Assembly: GCF_032854445.1 (NCBI RefSeq)
Contig: NC_088295.1
Location: 70,956,028-71,020,027, forward strand
Direction: 5' to 3'
Source of the DNA: Liolophura sinensis
Lineage: Eukaryota > Mollusca > Polyplacophora > Chitonida > Chitonidae
Length of the DNA: 64,000 nt
Shown: positions 15,101 to 26,694 of the stretch, piece after piece
How positions within the stretch are numbered: the stretch's first letter is position 1
How the letters are laid out: each line of letters starts with the position of its first letter
Made by a program: the position numbers and the translations under genes
The notes under the pieces: generated by a model
Database searches by the model: none
Seen by the model: the letters and a program-made list of their open reading frames with translations, nothing else
Told to the model about the DNA's origin: nothing

Positions 15101-16187
15101 CGAGGATGGGGACATGCTCTCCCCTGTCTTATATCGTTCACCTGAGAGTGCTAGAAACAACAGTTATCGTCAGGCAATAGATGCCAGTATGTCCAAGTCT
15201 CCCACATATGAGAGCATCAACTCAGCTGATTATGATGAAAACTTTGATGTCCCTAGCTTAGAGGACGAATACATGGCACTGCCTCCTACTCAAACCTCCC
15301 AGGGGAAATCAGTTGTCCAATCTTTCCCCAAGACTGTTGGTTCCATTCCTGAAGAAAATGACAGTGTGTTCCCCAGTTCACCAAATACGCGCGCAGCACC
15401 ATCAAAAGACTATGTTTCAGATGTTCGCAGCTCTAGCCCATCTTCCTCTATGGGCTCCCCATCTGGGACTAGGAAAGCAAAGCTCCAAGGAATTATTCTT
15501 AAAATTGATTCCAGTATGGACGGAGGCCTGAGGCATCCAAGTTTTAAACCCCCAAAGAACTCAGTCGATGTATGCTACTGCTCCTCATTACTACAAAGGG
15601 CTCAGCAATAATGTCAGCCAAAAAACCTGTAGGGAATGGTGTCACAAGGCATCCTCTGTCACGACCAATGAATGGTTCACTGTGTCACCTATACTTAACA
15701 ATGGCCGCCCCTCAGGAGTTGGTGAAAAGGCGACGACAGAGAATCCAGCTGTGATGGCTGGGGTAACGGCCAGTCCTGTCAAGAAACAGGCCACCTTGTG
15801 CCTACCCCGCCCAGCCAGTTCGCAGGATCTGGAAGATAACTCGGACACTGAGAGTATTGCAAGTACAGGACCCATGCTGGACGATGAGCTGGTGGAGATG
15901 GCAACATTGGAACTGCCAGACGAGGAAGAGCTCGCACAGGAGGAGAATGAGTTCAGGCAGAGGTTCAAAAGAGATTCTTGGAGGCGTCCGCAGCCTGCCG
16001 CCTCACCTTAGCTACTTGGCCAACTACTTACCACAGCAACCCGGGGATAGTGCTAGCCTAGAATCTCTACCAGAACGCCACTAAGGTGGAGGACTCTGAC
16101 AATAGATTGACACAGGAGAAATTAGGTCTCTCCTCAGAACCTGTAGAATCCTCAGGAGGGATGAAGCAGAAAAAGTTTTGTGTATGA
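6162..16187 (+). CDS. SH3BP5: SH3 domain-binding protein 5 (Sab), Rab11 GEF and JNK scaffold
   Basis: The exons spell the conserved coiled-coil core of the SH3BP5 family: ELEKLNHGSDDINRLELELD, AWQEMLNHATMK, AITKSRPYFEMKGK and LESISDDIHRQR, all close to human SH3BP5. Known family roles are guanine-nucleotide exchange on Rab11 through the coiled-coil region, and JNK docking at the outer mitochondrial membrane. Exons: 6162-6293, 7961-8023, 8373-8502, 8777-8931, 9485-9615, 14095-14137, and 14823 onward. The acceptor of exon 4 is ambiguous: 8777 keeps the phase but drops two residues (Ala-Gln) relative to the human alignment. The start is the first ATG of an open exon encoding an acidic N-terminus. 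Introns 6294-7960 and 9616-14094 carry SINE fragments. The last exon reads through several frames (see separate entry). The nominal stop of the frame at 15568-16011 is TAG at 16009-16011; family-like sequence continues in other frames to TGA at 16185-16187. Confidence 0.92.
7763..7905 (-). mobile_element. SINE fragment, antisense, diverged
   Basis: Matches, with many substitutions, the body of the tRNA-derived SINE seen complete at 41814-42074, from the ggccagcatt block through the gaggaagcca and tgaactc blocks. It lies in SH3BP5 intron 1, directly before exon 2. Confidence 0.7.
10790..10896 (+). mobile_element. SINE 3' fragment, sense
   Basis: Carries the gggctctgcc, accacaatgc and taagtgaaatact blocks and an (aaata) tail of the same SINE family. 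The tRNA-like head is missing. A more degraded piece lies at about 11158-11247. Both are in SH3BP5 intron 5. Confidence 0.75.
12896..12961 (+). CDS. Possible 22-residue cassette exon of SH3BP5
   Basis: Inside the 4.5-kb intron between exons 5 and 6, a pyrimidine-rich acceptor (ttctggctag) and a consensus donor (CT|gtaagt) bound 66 bp with no stop. The piece enters and leaves in phase 2, the same phase as the surrounding junction, so including it adds 22 residues without a shift. The peptide (…SSLLQLNNIVNQHRLEIL) has a coiled-coil pattern. Human SH3BP5 has no insertion at this point (…KSKPYFE…). It could be an alternative exon or chance. Confidence 0.4.
14385..14560 (+). mobile_element. SINE fragment with tRNA-like head, sense
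   Basis: Contains gttagcgtgct, the tgacccagaagcctctcacc block, gtgagttcagctcat (B-box region) and ggaaggtctgtcagcaacct of the SINE; the 3' part is lost or diverged. It lies in the intron before the last SH3BP5 exon. Confidence 0.8.
14823..16187 (+). other. SH3BP5 last exon with apparent frame changes
   Basis: The exon begins EQKQYVAKLEAQVVAAK and stays in one frame through a Ser/Pro-rich tail to about 15555. Protein-like text then moves between frames: MYATAPHYYKGLS from 15568; SAKKPVGNGVTRHPLSR at about 15612-15680 one frame on; back to LNNGRPSGVGEKATTENPAV from about 15690 through DEEELAQEENEFRQRFKRD near 15975; another frame for LPPHLSYLANYLPQQPG at about 15990-16040; and a third for KVEDSDNRLTQEKLGL ending at TGA 16185-16187. 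Some switches sit at homopolymers (CCCCC near 15550, AAAAAA near 15620). Uncorrected assembly indels are the simplest explanation; a decayed tail or real small introns are less likely. Confidence 0.55.
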
Positions 16188-16726
16188 GTGTATTTTTGTG
16201 TGATTGTTATTTTTTTTACTTTACCAAATTCTTTTTAAAATTTTTATCATGCAGAATATTAAATTCATTTTTAGTTTCGTCAGTCATAGTTTTTATCAAT
16301 CATTGTTTCATATTATTTTTTTTTCCTTTGGAATGTACAATTGCCTGTAGTAGTTTTACACAGATTCTTATGGCAGTGTTGATCCTTAGTGACAGTTTTA
16401 GCATCTTTGGTCAAGGTGTGACTACTAGAGCTCTGTGATATTGTCATGTATGGTATCACTTGTATCTCCTTATTAGTGTTGATTGATGACATAGAACTAC
16501 AAGGCACAGGTGCCTGTGTGTTATACTGTATCTAACCTTGTATAAAATTTTAAAATGATATGTTTTCTATGATGATAGAACTGATTTAGAATATGTTTAC
16601 GTACACAAAACTCAAGCTACTAATTAGAAATATGTAGATAACTTAGTAAAGAGATATGGTCATATTTTTAAACAACTGCACAATTCTAGTCAGTTTTAGC
16701 AGTATGCCTAATTATTTTTAATCCAC

Positions 16727-17431
16727 TTAAAGGATTAGTGTCCAGATTTAGCTACTTAACATAACAATATGTTACCAGGAGGGCCTCTGAGAAACGTAAT
16801 TAGGGCTTTAAATCCTTCAAAACAATAGATTTACTGCCCTAGCCGATCTCCAGCCGAAGCTTAGTTTTGGATTGTTTTCTGTTTTAATCGTCTGTAGCCG
16901 GTCTGAAACCACTAGCATTGGCGTAGCTGTCAAACGGCCATTGCGTTGTTGCACACAGTTCACAAGTTGTTAGAAGGCCACTCATTGGCTCACATGAGAG
17001 TCATGGCGAATGGGATAGCATATATCAATTGGAAGCCATCACGTGGTAGTATCTACTTTACTTTCACTTTACAGGCAACTGAAGATTGATCAAACCAATG
17101 ACGAATGAATTCTGCTTTGTTTTACACCCATTAAGTCCTATCACCAGAGTTTATATACATATGTTTAAAGCCGGGTTTTTCCTCCCTGCTGTTAAAATTT
17201 AGCTGCCTGCCAGGATTTCTTATCCCAACTCCTGCCAGCCCGACAGAGATTTGGCTGTGTTTGGTGGGTATCAAACCATTCTGTCTTATGCCGTGAAAAA
17301 AATGCATAAACCAAGCCTCATTATCTCATGATTTTAATGCCAGATTACTGTACTTTTTTGGCAATATTTTTTAATATGTGCAGGGGTAACTAATTATGAA
17401 TAAATAACCATTCTGGACTGTAATCCTTTAA
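16727..17431. mobile_element. Possible non-autonomous DNA transposon with TTAA-type ends
   Basis: ttaaaggattagtgtccaga (16727-16746) and tctggactgtaatcctttaa (17412-17431) are inverted copies that match at 18 of 20 positions. They begin and end with TTAA and enclose about 670 bp without a transposase. The ends resemble a TTAA-targeting MITE, but the TIRs are short and only one copy is present. Confidence 0.45.
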
Positions 17432-19217
17432 CTTAGACCATGATATAGTCCTCTCTAATGCATACAGACACAACAAATAAGACTGCGCAAAGTAGCATCG
17501 TTCTTAAGTACCGGTACTGTTGTTGGACATCTGTGCTCGATCATTATATCAAGTGATAATATAAGCATCAAATTTAAATGAAGTTTTATGGGGAGACTGA
17601 ACGGAAGGTTACAAAAGTAACACTAACATTTCTATGCACAACCTGCATATCAGTCAGTTGTCTCAGTTTACTTCCATAGTGTTTGTATCCAGGCATTTGT
17701 GTGAAAACATTTGTTTAGTTCATGATGGCCTTGGTAACTGGCCCAGCATTAGAATAACATTAAACGTTTATCCATGGTGGACCGAGATGGTGTCTCGTTC
17801 AGGTCAGGAGGTCAATACAGAACACACGTGGACAGGCTTTCTGAAGAACCCTTTGAGTATAGCCCATTCTGACAAGAATTAGCCTAAAAAACCAGTACAT
17901 GTATTTGTGGGAAGTCTCAAGTTGTCTGTATTGAGCTCAGGCATATTTCTCATGTTGAAAAAATGACCAGATCTTTCCTGGTAAAATATATATTTTTTTA
18001 GTGGTAGTGTATCAGTTTTAGTGTCTTTTAAAGTCACCAGCGTCCGTTGTCCCAATTGTTAACTTGCACAGACTGTTCTGGGTATCAGTGAATACGTGTA
18101 TTAGGTTCTTTTACGTCATTACTGTTATGAAGACAATGGGGTATTATAGAACAATATCCTTGGACTTTTACCATATTTTTGCCTTTTGAGTTATAATGTA
18201 TGCTACATTGTTTTTGTTTTTGGCTTTCGCATGGGGGATGGAAGGGGTCTTTCTGTGGTATGTCTGCACTGTGGTATTGCCATTTATGAAGATGTTGTGA
18301 ATGGCGCCTGTAAGTTATGGAAAGTTCTTACACTTGAGGTTTTATTTCAGTAAAAGTCTTCAGATTCTAACTTTTTGTTGTTTTATTCCCTCTTTTAGCT
18401 CATTGTGATTGGAGTGAGTGCTAGTTAACTGTGAATAATTATTGAGTACAAGCGTGTTCAAACTGAATGCCAGTAATCTGAAAGAGAATTCTGTCGCTGT
18501 TTAACCTAATTGTAATTCCGGAATATACATGTAGGGGCACGTTGTGAACTGCTTTGTTATAAAGCCATAATTTCTGACTACCTGTAAATATGACAAGCTA
18601 CACGTTTAGGATCACTCTATCCTGAAATTGTTGCATTCTTTAAAGTGATACGGAGTAGATTTTGATTGGCTGGAGTGAGAGATAGGAAAGTCCAGACTAA
18701 CCATTGCCTAAGCTGAATTGTAGGTGTGGTACATTTTTTCAAGCGTAACCAAGGCTGCAAGTTTTGACTCCAGGAACCCTATCTCAACCGTCAGCCAGTC
18801 AGCGTCGATTCTGTAAAATGATCACCCAACGACGGCTTAGATGTCGCATAAGGTTCAGTAATTTGTGTTGGAGACAAAACTGTGATATTGTCAAATAAAA
18901 TGCACTGAAGGCAGCAAAAAATCACAACAATAACTGACAAATATCAGACTCGTACCTGTACTGCGGTGGTAAAGCGAATCTAATGAAAAAAAGTTACAAT
19001 GCCACTAATCATTAATCTTTGCTAATGATTATGTCCTGTGACGAATGTGATGTTCACACACGTATATACCAGTATAAGAAAGTCAGGCAAAACCGCGTAT
19101 GTTTTGTCTGGCCACTTTAACCAGTCATGGTATAATCCATATATCGATCAGATGAGACCTGCCGTTTCAGCCCATTCTCAAAGGAATTGTCTAGATTCCC
19201 CGTGTTTTCACTGTTCT

Positions 19218-19353
19218 CTGGGGTCAGTTTCATGAAGCATACTTAGTGTTAAGCACAGGCTTTAGTTAAGTGCACTTCATATCTCTACAACACATGATGA
19301 CATGGTAGTTAAGGGCTTACCTAGGTAAGTGAGCTTCGTGAAACCGGCCCCTG
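19218..19353. mobile_element. 136-bp MITE with 21-bp terminal inverted repeats
   Basis: The left end ctggggtcagtttcatgaag and the right end gcttcgtgaaaccggcccct are imperfect inverted copies. They enclose about 94 bp that also carries inner complementary pieces (cttagtgttaag...). Size, ends and lack of coding capacity fit a MITE. I could not define a target-site duplication. Confidence 0.65.
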
Positions 19354-19516
19354 GTGAAAATTGAGGGTCGATTGTGTCCTCTTGTGTGGTGTTGCACGGA
19401 CGTCGCTAGGGATAACGGTCCATCCAGTGTAACACGTCTCGTAGGTCCCTGTATATGTAGCTCTTAATATATATAGAAATGAAACCCAATTCAAATTTGG
19501 GACTCGTAAATCCGTG

Positions 19517-19554
<38 letters not shown>
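19517..19554. repeat. TA microsatellite
   Basis: An uninterrupted run of TA/AT dinucleotides with one ACAT interruption near its start. Confidence 0.95.
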
Positions 19555-20334
19555 GCTAATCATAATCAGAGCATTCCTCAGCGACAAAAGCTTCCTTTCA
19601 CGTACATGTACCTTGGCGTCTCTTTAATTTATTCAATGATGATTTGATCATAATTTTATCAAATTGAAGGAAATTGAAAAAACATATTTCATCAAAAAGC
19701 TACATTAATTATGGTGCATGGCGTTTTTTCCGGATTGGTCGGTTCTCTGATATAATAGAGCTTAAGGTCAGAATCTTTCCACATTGACACAGGGACACTG
19801 TGACAACATATAGTACAAGACCTCACTAAGTCCAGATGGCGTCCTATGTGTTTGAGTACTTATATTATTTAGCTTTTTTATTGTGGAAGACAAAAACGGC
19901 CAGATTTAAAGACTTCATTCCATGTCTTAGAGAAAAATGTACCTTAAAGTGCTTAAATATCGCTTTAATCTATTGGACATTCTAAGATGTATGTATACGT
20001 TTAATTTGGCAGGGCTAAATCATTCACATTTTTATCATATTAAGTGAAATATTCTTGAGTACGGCGTAAAACACCAATCAAATCAATTTTTTATCGTTAA
20101 TATTTTTTACTGTCAGAAATGGTGCGCACTCGTTCTGTTACACTTAGCGATGTACGTTTTCTGATTTATAACATAAAATCTTATATGCATTACAAGGGGG
20201 GAGGAAGCAAGTGAGAAGTTAGGGGGTGGGGGGGTCGGGGATCGGGTTACTATCCCAACCAATCAGCCGAGGGTCCAAGACCCGCCAAGGCGTCAGAAGC
20301 TCTTGGATCCGGTATAGACTTGCACGCGTTTGAG

Positions 20335-20800
20335 CGCATTTAAAGTAAAAGACAACTAAAACGATGAAGTAAGCTTCATCGGACAGACAACTGAAAACTA
20401 TAGTTTTAAAATACAGTCATTTATCTTTTTAGATGTTTTGTCCCCAAGACGTTCAAATCTTTGAATCCTATGAGGGGCGTTATGGGCCATACTGACAGTT
20501 TTTTAGGAACTCTGACGTCACATCACAGTTTTTGCCTTATACGTTCACCAGAAGGAAGGTATTGTTGAGAACATTATTTTAGTAATACTTTACGCTTGTG
20601 GCAAAATATTCTATTCCAACAATATATGTCGTGGTTAGAGTTGAAAAACCTCAAGTGAGGTCAGAGTTCCTGAACATTGCTAGTAGGGTCCATAAATCCC
20701 ATCTTAAAATTTGAACGCTTTTAACTCTCTTGAACAAAATCCTAACAAATAATGATTGTATCTTTACGCATAGTTTTAAGTTGTCTAGTGATGCCTACTT
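20335..20800. mobile_element. Fold-back element, copy A
   Basis: The left half contains cgttatgggccatactgaca followed by taggaactctgacgtca. The right half contains the reverse arrangement (gaggtcagagttcctgaaca, then agtagggtccataaatccca), and pieces such as ttcaaatctttgaat are mirrored outside these. The two arms could pair over much of their length. A second, diverged copy lies about 850 bp downstream. No coding potential. Confidence 0.6.
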
Positions 20801-21184
20801 TTGAGCATTTTTTTTTTTTTGTTCTTTTTACTTTTTTTTTTCCTTTAAGAGAAAAAATATTCATCTATCCTAAAGGTTGTGATTAAATATACTGCATGTT
20901 TTGGCACAAATTTAGTTATCGGATCGCTTACATATTTTACATAAATGTGCTTACTTTCCGTCAAAATCCGCGCCATACCATGCACTTGTAAACTATTCAA
21001 ATACGGCATGCGGATTAACTGAAGAATGTCAGTTCTACATTGGCAAGGGTAACCATGCACGTATAGTAAGCGGGATGGTGAGGCGGTGGGATCGTATAAA
21101 GGCAAGCGAAACTACCCCATCTAAGTAGGCGAGGTCCAGGGGCCACCCGGCCCCGAAAGCTCTGAGATTCCTGACGTACGGGGG

Positions 21185-21725
21185 CATACAAATAGATATA
21201 TGGAGCCTTTAAAGGAAAAAACCTCTAAAAATCGAAGTAGACATCACTAAATAGACCACTTAAAACAATGCACAAATATACTTTCCTTCATTCTTTTAGA
21301 TTTTTGTGAAAGGAGTTAAAGGCGCTCAAACACTTGATTTCTATAAGGTGGGCTTAATGGACCACACTATCTGAGTTTAGGAACTCCGAGGTCACAGGAA
21401 GTTCTTCCAACCCTAATCACGACACTGAATGTTGAAATAACTCTTTATATCCAGGGGTAAAAGATTATTATAAAAATGTTCCGAAAAATTTCTTCATTCT
21501 GGTTATGGTCAGGAAAAAAAAGGTGATGTGACGTCAGAGTTCCTAGATAACATCAGTATGGCTCATAAAGCCCACCACAGTATTCAAATATTTGAATGCC
21601 TTTCAACACTCTTTTAAAAAATCTGGAAAGCCTAAGCGAAAGTATTTTACGCATAATTTTCAGCTGTCTACTTGATGAGCCTTACTTCATATCTTAATTT
21701 TCTTTTACTTTACTTGAAAATTGTT
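21185..21725. mobile_element. Fold-back element, copy B
   Basis: Same layout as copy A. The left arm has gtgggcttaatggaccacac and taggaactccgaggtcac. The right arm has gacgtcagagttcctagata and agtatggctcataaagccca, followed by cttttactttacttgaaaa. Together with copy A this shows a repeated family of inverted-repeat elements of about 450-540 bp. Confidence 0.6.
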
Positions 21726-22219
21726 GAAAATTTGTATGCAAAGTTGGAGCTCATCTCAACGGGGAGGGGGCAGCCGCAAAATCACAAAAGGGAATTCCAA
21801 TAAGCATTATGATAAAAACAAATGTAAACTCGATATTCTAGCGTTTTGTATGATGGTAAACATGCAGGCAGACATGCATGGCTTCAAAACCACCAGCTTA
21901 GTAAGTGTTATAGCCTTTGCTGAAAATATATATGCCATAAAATAAACACACAAAACAAAAACACTTGTGGTGTATGAGCACAAACTTGTGTTTGATTTCA
22001 AAAAACACACGTGCTGTGTGTGTATAGGGCAAATACTGTATAGATTTGCTGGCGGCTGGATGATAAGGCGCGTTTGGAAGGAATTGAAGTACATGTTTGA
22101 ATGATAAGTTACATAGCCCGGTTTTGCACATTGCAAAATTTCAGATATCAGTTTTCAACAACGACATGATCACTTTACCCCAGGATAAAAAAACAAAATT
22201 AAGAAATGTTTTAAGTCAT

Positions 22220-22350
22220 TTGTTTGATTGGTGATTTACGCCGTACTCAAGAATATTTCACTTATATGACAACGGCTAGCATTATGGTGGGAGGAAACTA
22301 GGCAGTGCCCCGGGTAAACCACGACCATCCGCAGGTTGCTGAAAGACCTT
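22220..22350 (-). mobile_element. SINE fragment, antisense
   Basis: Starts tttgattggtgatttacgcc, continues through actcaagaatatttcactta, and ends in accatccgcaggttgctgaa. Tail and body are present; the tRNA-like head is missing. A tail-only piece on the + strand lies at 20039-20086. Confidence 0.85.
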
Positions 22351-23013
22351 CGAAATGTTTTAATAATTGGATCAAAACAATGAAGGAAAGCACTTAACAT
22401 TCATTGTTTTGTATTTTTATTATATAAATGGATTGAAGAGTGGGGTGGCCTGAGTTGGCTCTCTCGCTTTGGAAAGTGCGGGGGCACTCCACCCATCCCC
22501 TTGTCCCCTACGCCTCTGTATTAGCGAGAAAAGAAGGAACGATTTCACACAGCAAACTTGCTGACTTGTAGCTTGAGGCGGTGTATAGTCAGTGATGTTA
22601 TAAGTTTTAAGCTCTCTTTATTTTTGGCCTTTTGGGTTTTACTTGGAATTTGTACGACCACGTCTTTCTCTTTTTTTTACTTTTGAAATAAGAGTACATG
22701 AACATTGAAACCCTGGCCTAATTCAAAATACACTCCAGGCACACAACCCTACAGTTGGGTGTTATATGAGGCTAAGCATTTCATATAAACCTGACGAGCT
22801 TCAAATGGCGAAGCTTTATTCCATGTTTTCCAAATATCCCTCTCAACTGTCACTCGACACTCGTGCTGTGCTGTCATGTTTGCCTTACCTACTTTACTCT
22901 GTCTGTAGGTGGACGCGTGCGTATACACACACGACAACCGATTCTTGCTAGTGAAAATACTATACATACATAAACACGCCATGTTCTTAAGGCCACACAT
23001 AACATTTCGCATT

Positions 23014-23208
23014 TGGCCGCGGTGTTAGCGTGCCAGCGCGGAACAATGACCCATGAGCCTCTCACAAAGGCCTACCAGCAAGCTGCGGATAGTCGTGGGT
23101 TTCCCCGACCTCTGTCCGTTTTCCTCGCACCATAATGCTGGTGGACGTCGTATAAGTAAAATATTCTTGAGTACTGTGTAAAACACCAATCAAGTAAATA
23201 AACAAATA
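23014..23208 (+). mobile_element. SINE copy, sense, internally deleted
   Basis: Head piece (gttagcgtgccagcgcggaa, tgacccatgagcctctcac), then gtcgtgggtttccccga, cataatgctgg and the tail gagtactgtgtaaaacaccaatcaa. It lacks the segment containing the B-box, so it is an internal deletion derivative. Confidence 0.85.
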
Positions 23209-24172
23209 ACATTTGGCTTGGGTTATACCAAAATGCAATGATAATACTACGTTTTAGGAGCTAGTTCATAGTAGCCTTCAGGAATTCTTTGTTATTATAA
23301 AAATTAGATTTATTTTGTTATTAATATTATTGTGCAGGTATGAAGGTGATGGAAGTTTGTTCTTGTACAGGTACTCAGTCTTTGGCATAAAGCATGTATT
23401 TGGAAAACGTGAAGCTCGTCCACATAAAAACAACAAACAAACAAAAAATAACAAAAAAAGGCACGCACGCACAATACAGTTTCAAATAAGACTTTTATCT
23501 GGGTTAAGGAAGTAATGTCTTTGTGTCTCTGTTAATGCCTTGATTTGGATGAAATTTTGTGTATGCACAAAAGATCGGACCAAGGAACGATTCTTCACCA
23601 CGGTCAGGTAGGACCCACATGCACATTTTATCAATACTTGTAGATTTTTTTCATTATTGTGTTGCCTCCATAGAACAAGTCTTAAGGTTGCACGTGCGAA
23701 ATTGATGCAATTGGGATTTGCCTCCTAGCTGAAGCATTTTGGACACAAAAGAAAGCGCTTTGCCTAGTGTTATTAACCACTTTGTCTACATAAATAGTAA
23801 AGAAAATTGATGTGCTCTTGTAACCTTAGGGATGTTAAGTGTACAGTGTTAAGTCCCCTGTATGGATCCTCATGCAGACAATGCTTTCCCCTGGCTGAAG
23901 GGACCGTGTATCGACTTGACTATATTAAGCACCTAGAGTGCTTACTATAGTTAAGAAAACATATATCTCGTGAATTATCGTTGAGCAAAATGTCTAGATC
24001 TGGCAACATAACTTTAACTTGCAATTAACACTTGCAACTACTGACTTTATGATGACGATGAAAAGGTCACGGATTGCTGCTTGGCCTATGGCCATGCTGT
24101 ACAAAAAGTTTCATCCAAATAATGTAATACCCTTTTTGTAAAGTTGCTGACCGACAGACAGAGAGATTTTAT

Positions 24173-24395
24173 ATATTTATTTATTTGATTGATGTTTTAC
24201 GCCGTACTGAATAATATTTCACTTATACGACGGAGGCCAGCATTATGACGGGAGGAAACCGGGCAGAGCCCGGAGGAAACCCAGGACCATCCGCAGGTTG
24301 CTGCTAGCAGACCTTCCCACGTGCGGCCGGAGAGGAAGCTTGAACATACAGCGACCGCATTGGTGAGAGGCTCCTGGGCCACGGAGGCCCCGACA
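24173..24395 (-). mobile_element. SINE copy, antisense
   Basis: Runs from a ttatttatttgatt tail through tacgccgtactg and gggaggaaaccgggcagagc to cgcattggtgagaggctcct and a shortened head (ggccacggaggcccc). Lies 64 bp from the next copy in the same orientation. Confidence 0.9.
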
Positions 24396-24458
24396 GAGAG
24401 AGACAGCGAGAGAAAACTAATCAACAGGCAGACAGGAGACAACTAATCGACATGTATA

Positions 24459-24696
24459 GTTTGTTTGTTTGACTGATTCGTGTTTTACGCCGTACTCAAG
24501 AATATTTCGCTTAAACGACCTCGGCCAGCGTTATGACGGGAGGAAACCGGGCACAGACCGCTGGAAACCTACGGCCATCCGCAGGTTGCTGACAGACCTT
24601 ACCACATGCGGCCGGAGAGGAAGCCACCATGAGCTGGACCTGAACCCACAAAGACCGCATTGGTGAGAGGCTTCTGGGTCATTACGCTGCGCTATG
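24459..24696 (-). mobile_element. SINE copy, antisense
   Basis: Same orientation and family as the copy at 24173-24395. Contains ttttacgccgtactcaagaa, gggaggaaaccgggcacaga and gaagccaccatgagctggac, and ends in gggtcattacgctgcgct. Confidence 0.9.
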
Positions 24697-24698
24697 TA

Positions 24699-24776
24699 TA
24701 GTTTGTGATTGGGTGCCTGACATTTGAGGTCGTTGGTTTGTGATTGGAAGCCTGGGATTTGAGGTCGTTGGTTTGA
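24699..24776. repeat. Tandem duplication of about 38 bp
   Basis: Two adjacent copies of a unit with gtttgtgattgg...cctg...atttgaggtcgttg. They differ at a few bases. Confidence 0.8.
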
Positions 24777-26694
24777 AACTCTGAGTTGTCTTGACCCTAA
24801 AATGTGTACCCAGAAGAGTATTTCCAAATAACCACAATTCTGTTGAATTACAGTTCAATTAATTCATTATTTGAATTTCGGCTTCCCCACTGTATATCTA
24901 CTGTCATTATAACGAGAAGAAAAGCACCCTGTCTCAACGTTATAGTTACATGTATATGCATATGTTTACACACGGATTCCTGCGTGTAGTTGTTCAGCAT
25001 TCCCAGCTTCTATATAGTGAACTATGTCACAGTGCCCGTCTATATAATATCCCTATGCAATGCTGCGTGTCAAGAATGGAAAAATTCGTGTGTAGAGAGA
25101 TGTATTTCAAAGCAGCAAAAAGAGATAATACAACGCAGGATCGTGTTACTGACTGGAGCTTATGATTGTCAGCTTAAGCAAACATTTAGTGGAAGTCTTA
25201 CACCGTACCATTTCTTATACGACATCAGCCAGGGTATATACCCCGCGATGCCTGTCTATCATTTTTGTTGCTGGGTTTCGATGATTGTTGACACACATAT
25301 TGGGCTTATCTAAGATTTCAGCTACCTCTGACTGCATTTCTGGAGACTGCGCTTGTGGAAGGCAGTGCCTCCTGTAGGTCATCTATCTGAAGTCACACCT
25401 GAGAGTAAGTATACGAATTATCCACACCGATTTCTGTCCCTAGCTCCTCGTGACGTTTTCTGATATCGTCCAAAAAAGAAAGGAACTGTAGTTATTATCT
25501 GCAAACTGTGAGAAGACCGTAAATTTAAATAATATGATACTTTATCCGAAAACAAAGGCGCGTGGTGTTGGCACAGGGTGGTAATATGAACATCCATTTG
25601 TGACTTCACTATTGACTTCGTTTTACTATAGCTCGTAAAACACAACTCCTGTACGATAACATGTAAAACTTACGACATACGGCCGTTTCAAAAATTCATA
25701 CTATATGCACCTGCTCGCCTGTACTAATTGCAGGCATAACTTATGCCATGCCCAGAGCATTAACGTCTTCGTCGAATAACACTTAAAGCAATGTTAAAGT
25801 CATTTTTTAATGATGGTACCTTACAAAGCACTCACGTTTGAGCTCAGGTTTTACATACAAGTAAAACACAACGATACGAGTGGCGGGGGTGGGAGGGGAG
25901 GGGCTGGAGGTTTTATAATCAATGTTAAGGCAAAAATATCACAGAATCCATATTAAGGTAAATGTTTAAGAACCTTATGAGTTCAGGTAAAGTTTTGTAT
26001 TGATGTGTCTCCTACAGGAATCTTCTTTTGTATCTTCGCTACCAAATCTATTTTTATGAACCAACATGTAAAGTTTACAACCCACGCATTTCTTTCACTT
26101 GTGAATTTCCTTTTTGCTGAAGGACGAAGGGAACGGGTAAAGCCATCAAAGATCTCGCGATCTACATGCATAAGAAGATAGCTCACTATCGTCCTTGTCG
26201 TGCAATCAATAATATGAACTTCCGATAAATTTCTATCAGATAAATCTGTGTAAAAGAAAAACAGTGGAGACAAATTGTATCGCTAAGTGCTACCACTATG
26301 CGTTCATTGTATGTAGGCCTATATATCTGGGAATTCATCTCAGATAAAGCATAAATGCCTGGTGTATGTACGACATCCTTTGAAATATTCCTGAAGGGAT
26401 AAACTTTTTAAATAAGAATAAAAACATATTTACCATTTCAGGAAGAAGACTGGCGCAATTCTGAGTTTTACAGAGATAATAAATCCAGTCAAACGTTAAC
26501 TGCGTGTCGACAATTATTTTGTTCAGAAATATTGATTTTGTGTAGAATGTCGTCACTGAATTCGACATCATTATTAAAGCCGATATAGCGAAGTTCGGCT
26601 ATTATCAATTATCCGATATGCCCATGTGTTCGTTCTCTTGAAGCCATAGATGGTCGATTGAGTGTCGGGTGACTGAGGGGAATCAGTCAGGACA

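Larger units (their letters stand above)
16188..26694. other. Intergenic region rich in repeats
   Basis: SH3BP5 3' UTR followed by intergenic sequence up to the signal-peptide exon of the large gene. A candidate poly(A) signal AATAAA sits at 17399. Contents that I can support are given separately: a TIR element at 16727-17431, a MITE at 19218-19353, fold-back elements at about 20335-21725, and SINE copies at about 20039, 22220, 23014, 24173 and 24459. I see no supported gene; the open frames are short and lack family motifs. Confidence 0.55.

Noticed and set aside
15642-15968. Minus-strand open frame of 108 codons, Ser-rich
   Set aside because: Antisense shadow of the SH3BP5 last exon; its Ser/Ala richness comes from the acidic codons on the other strand.
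19321-19587. Minus-strand open frame rich in Ile and Tyr
   Set aside because: It runs through a TA microsatellite and one end of a MITE.
24531-24827. Open frames on both strands near 24500-24830
   Set aside because: They translate the SINE at 24459-24696 and the adjacent tandem duplication.
25983-26273. Minus-strand open frame of 96 codons in the intergenic region
   Set aside because: No family motif, no supported splice structure, and ordinary base composition; chance length is plausible.
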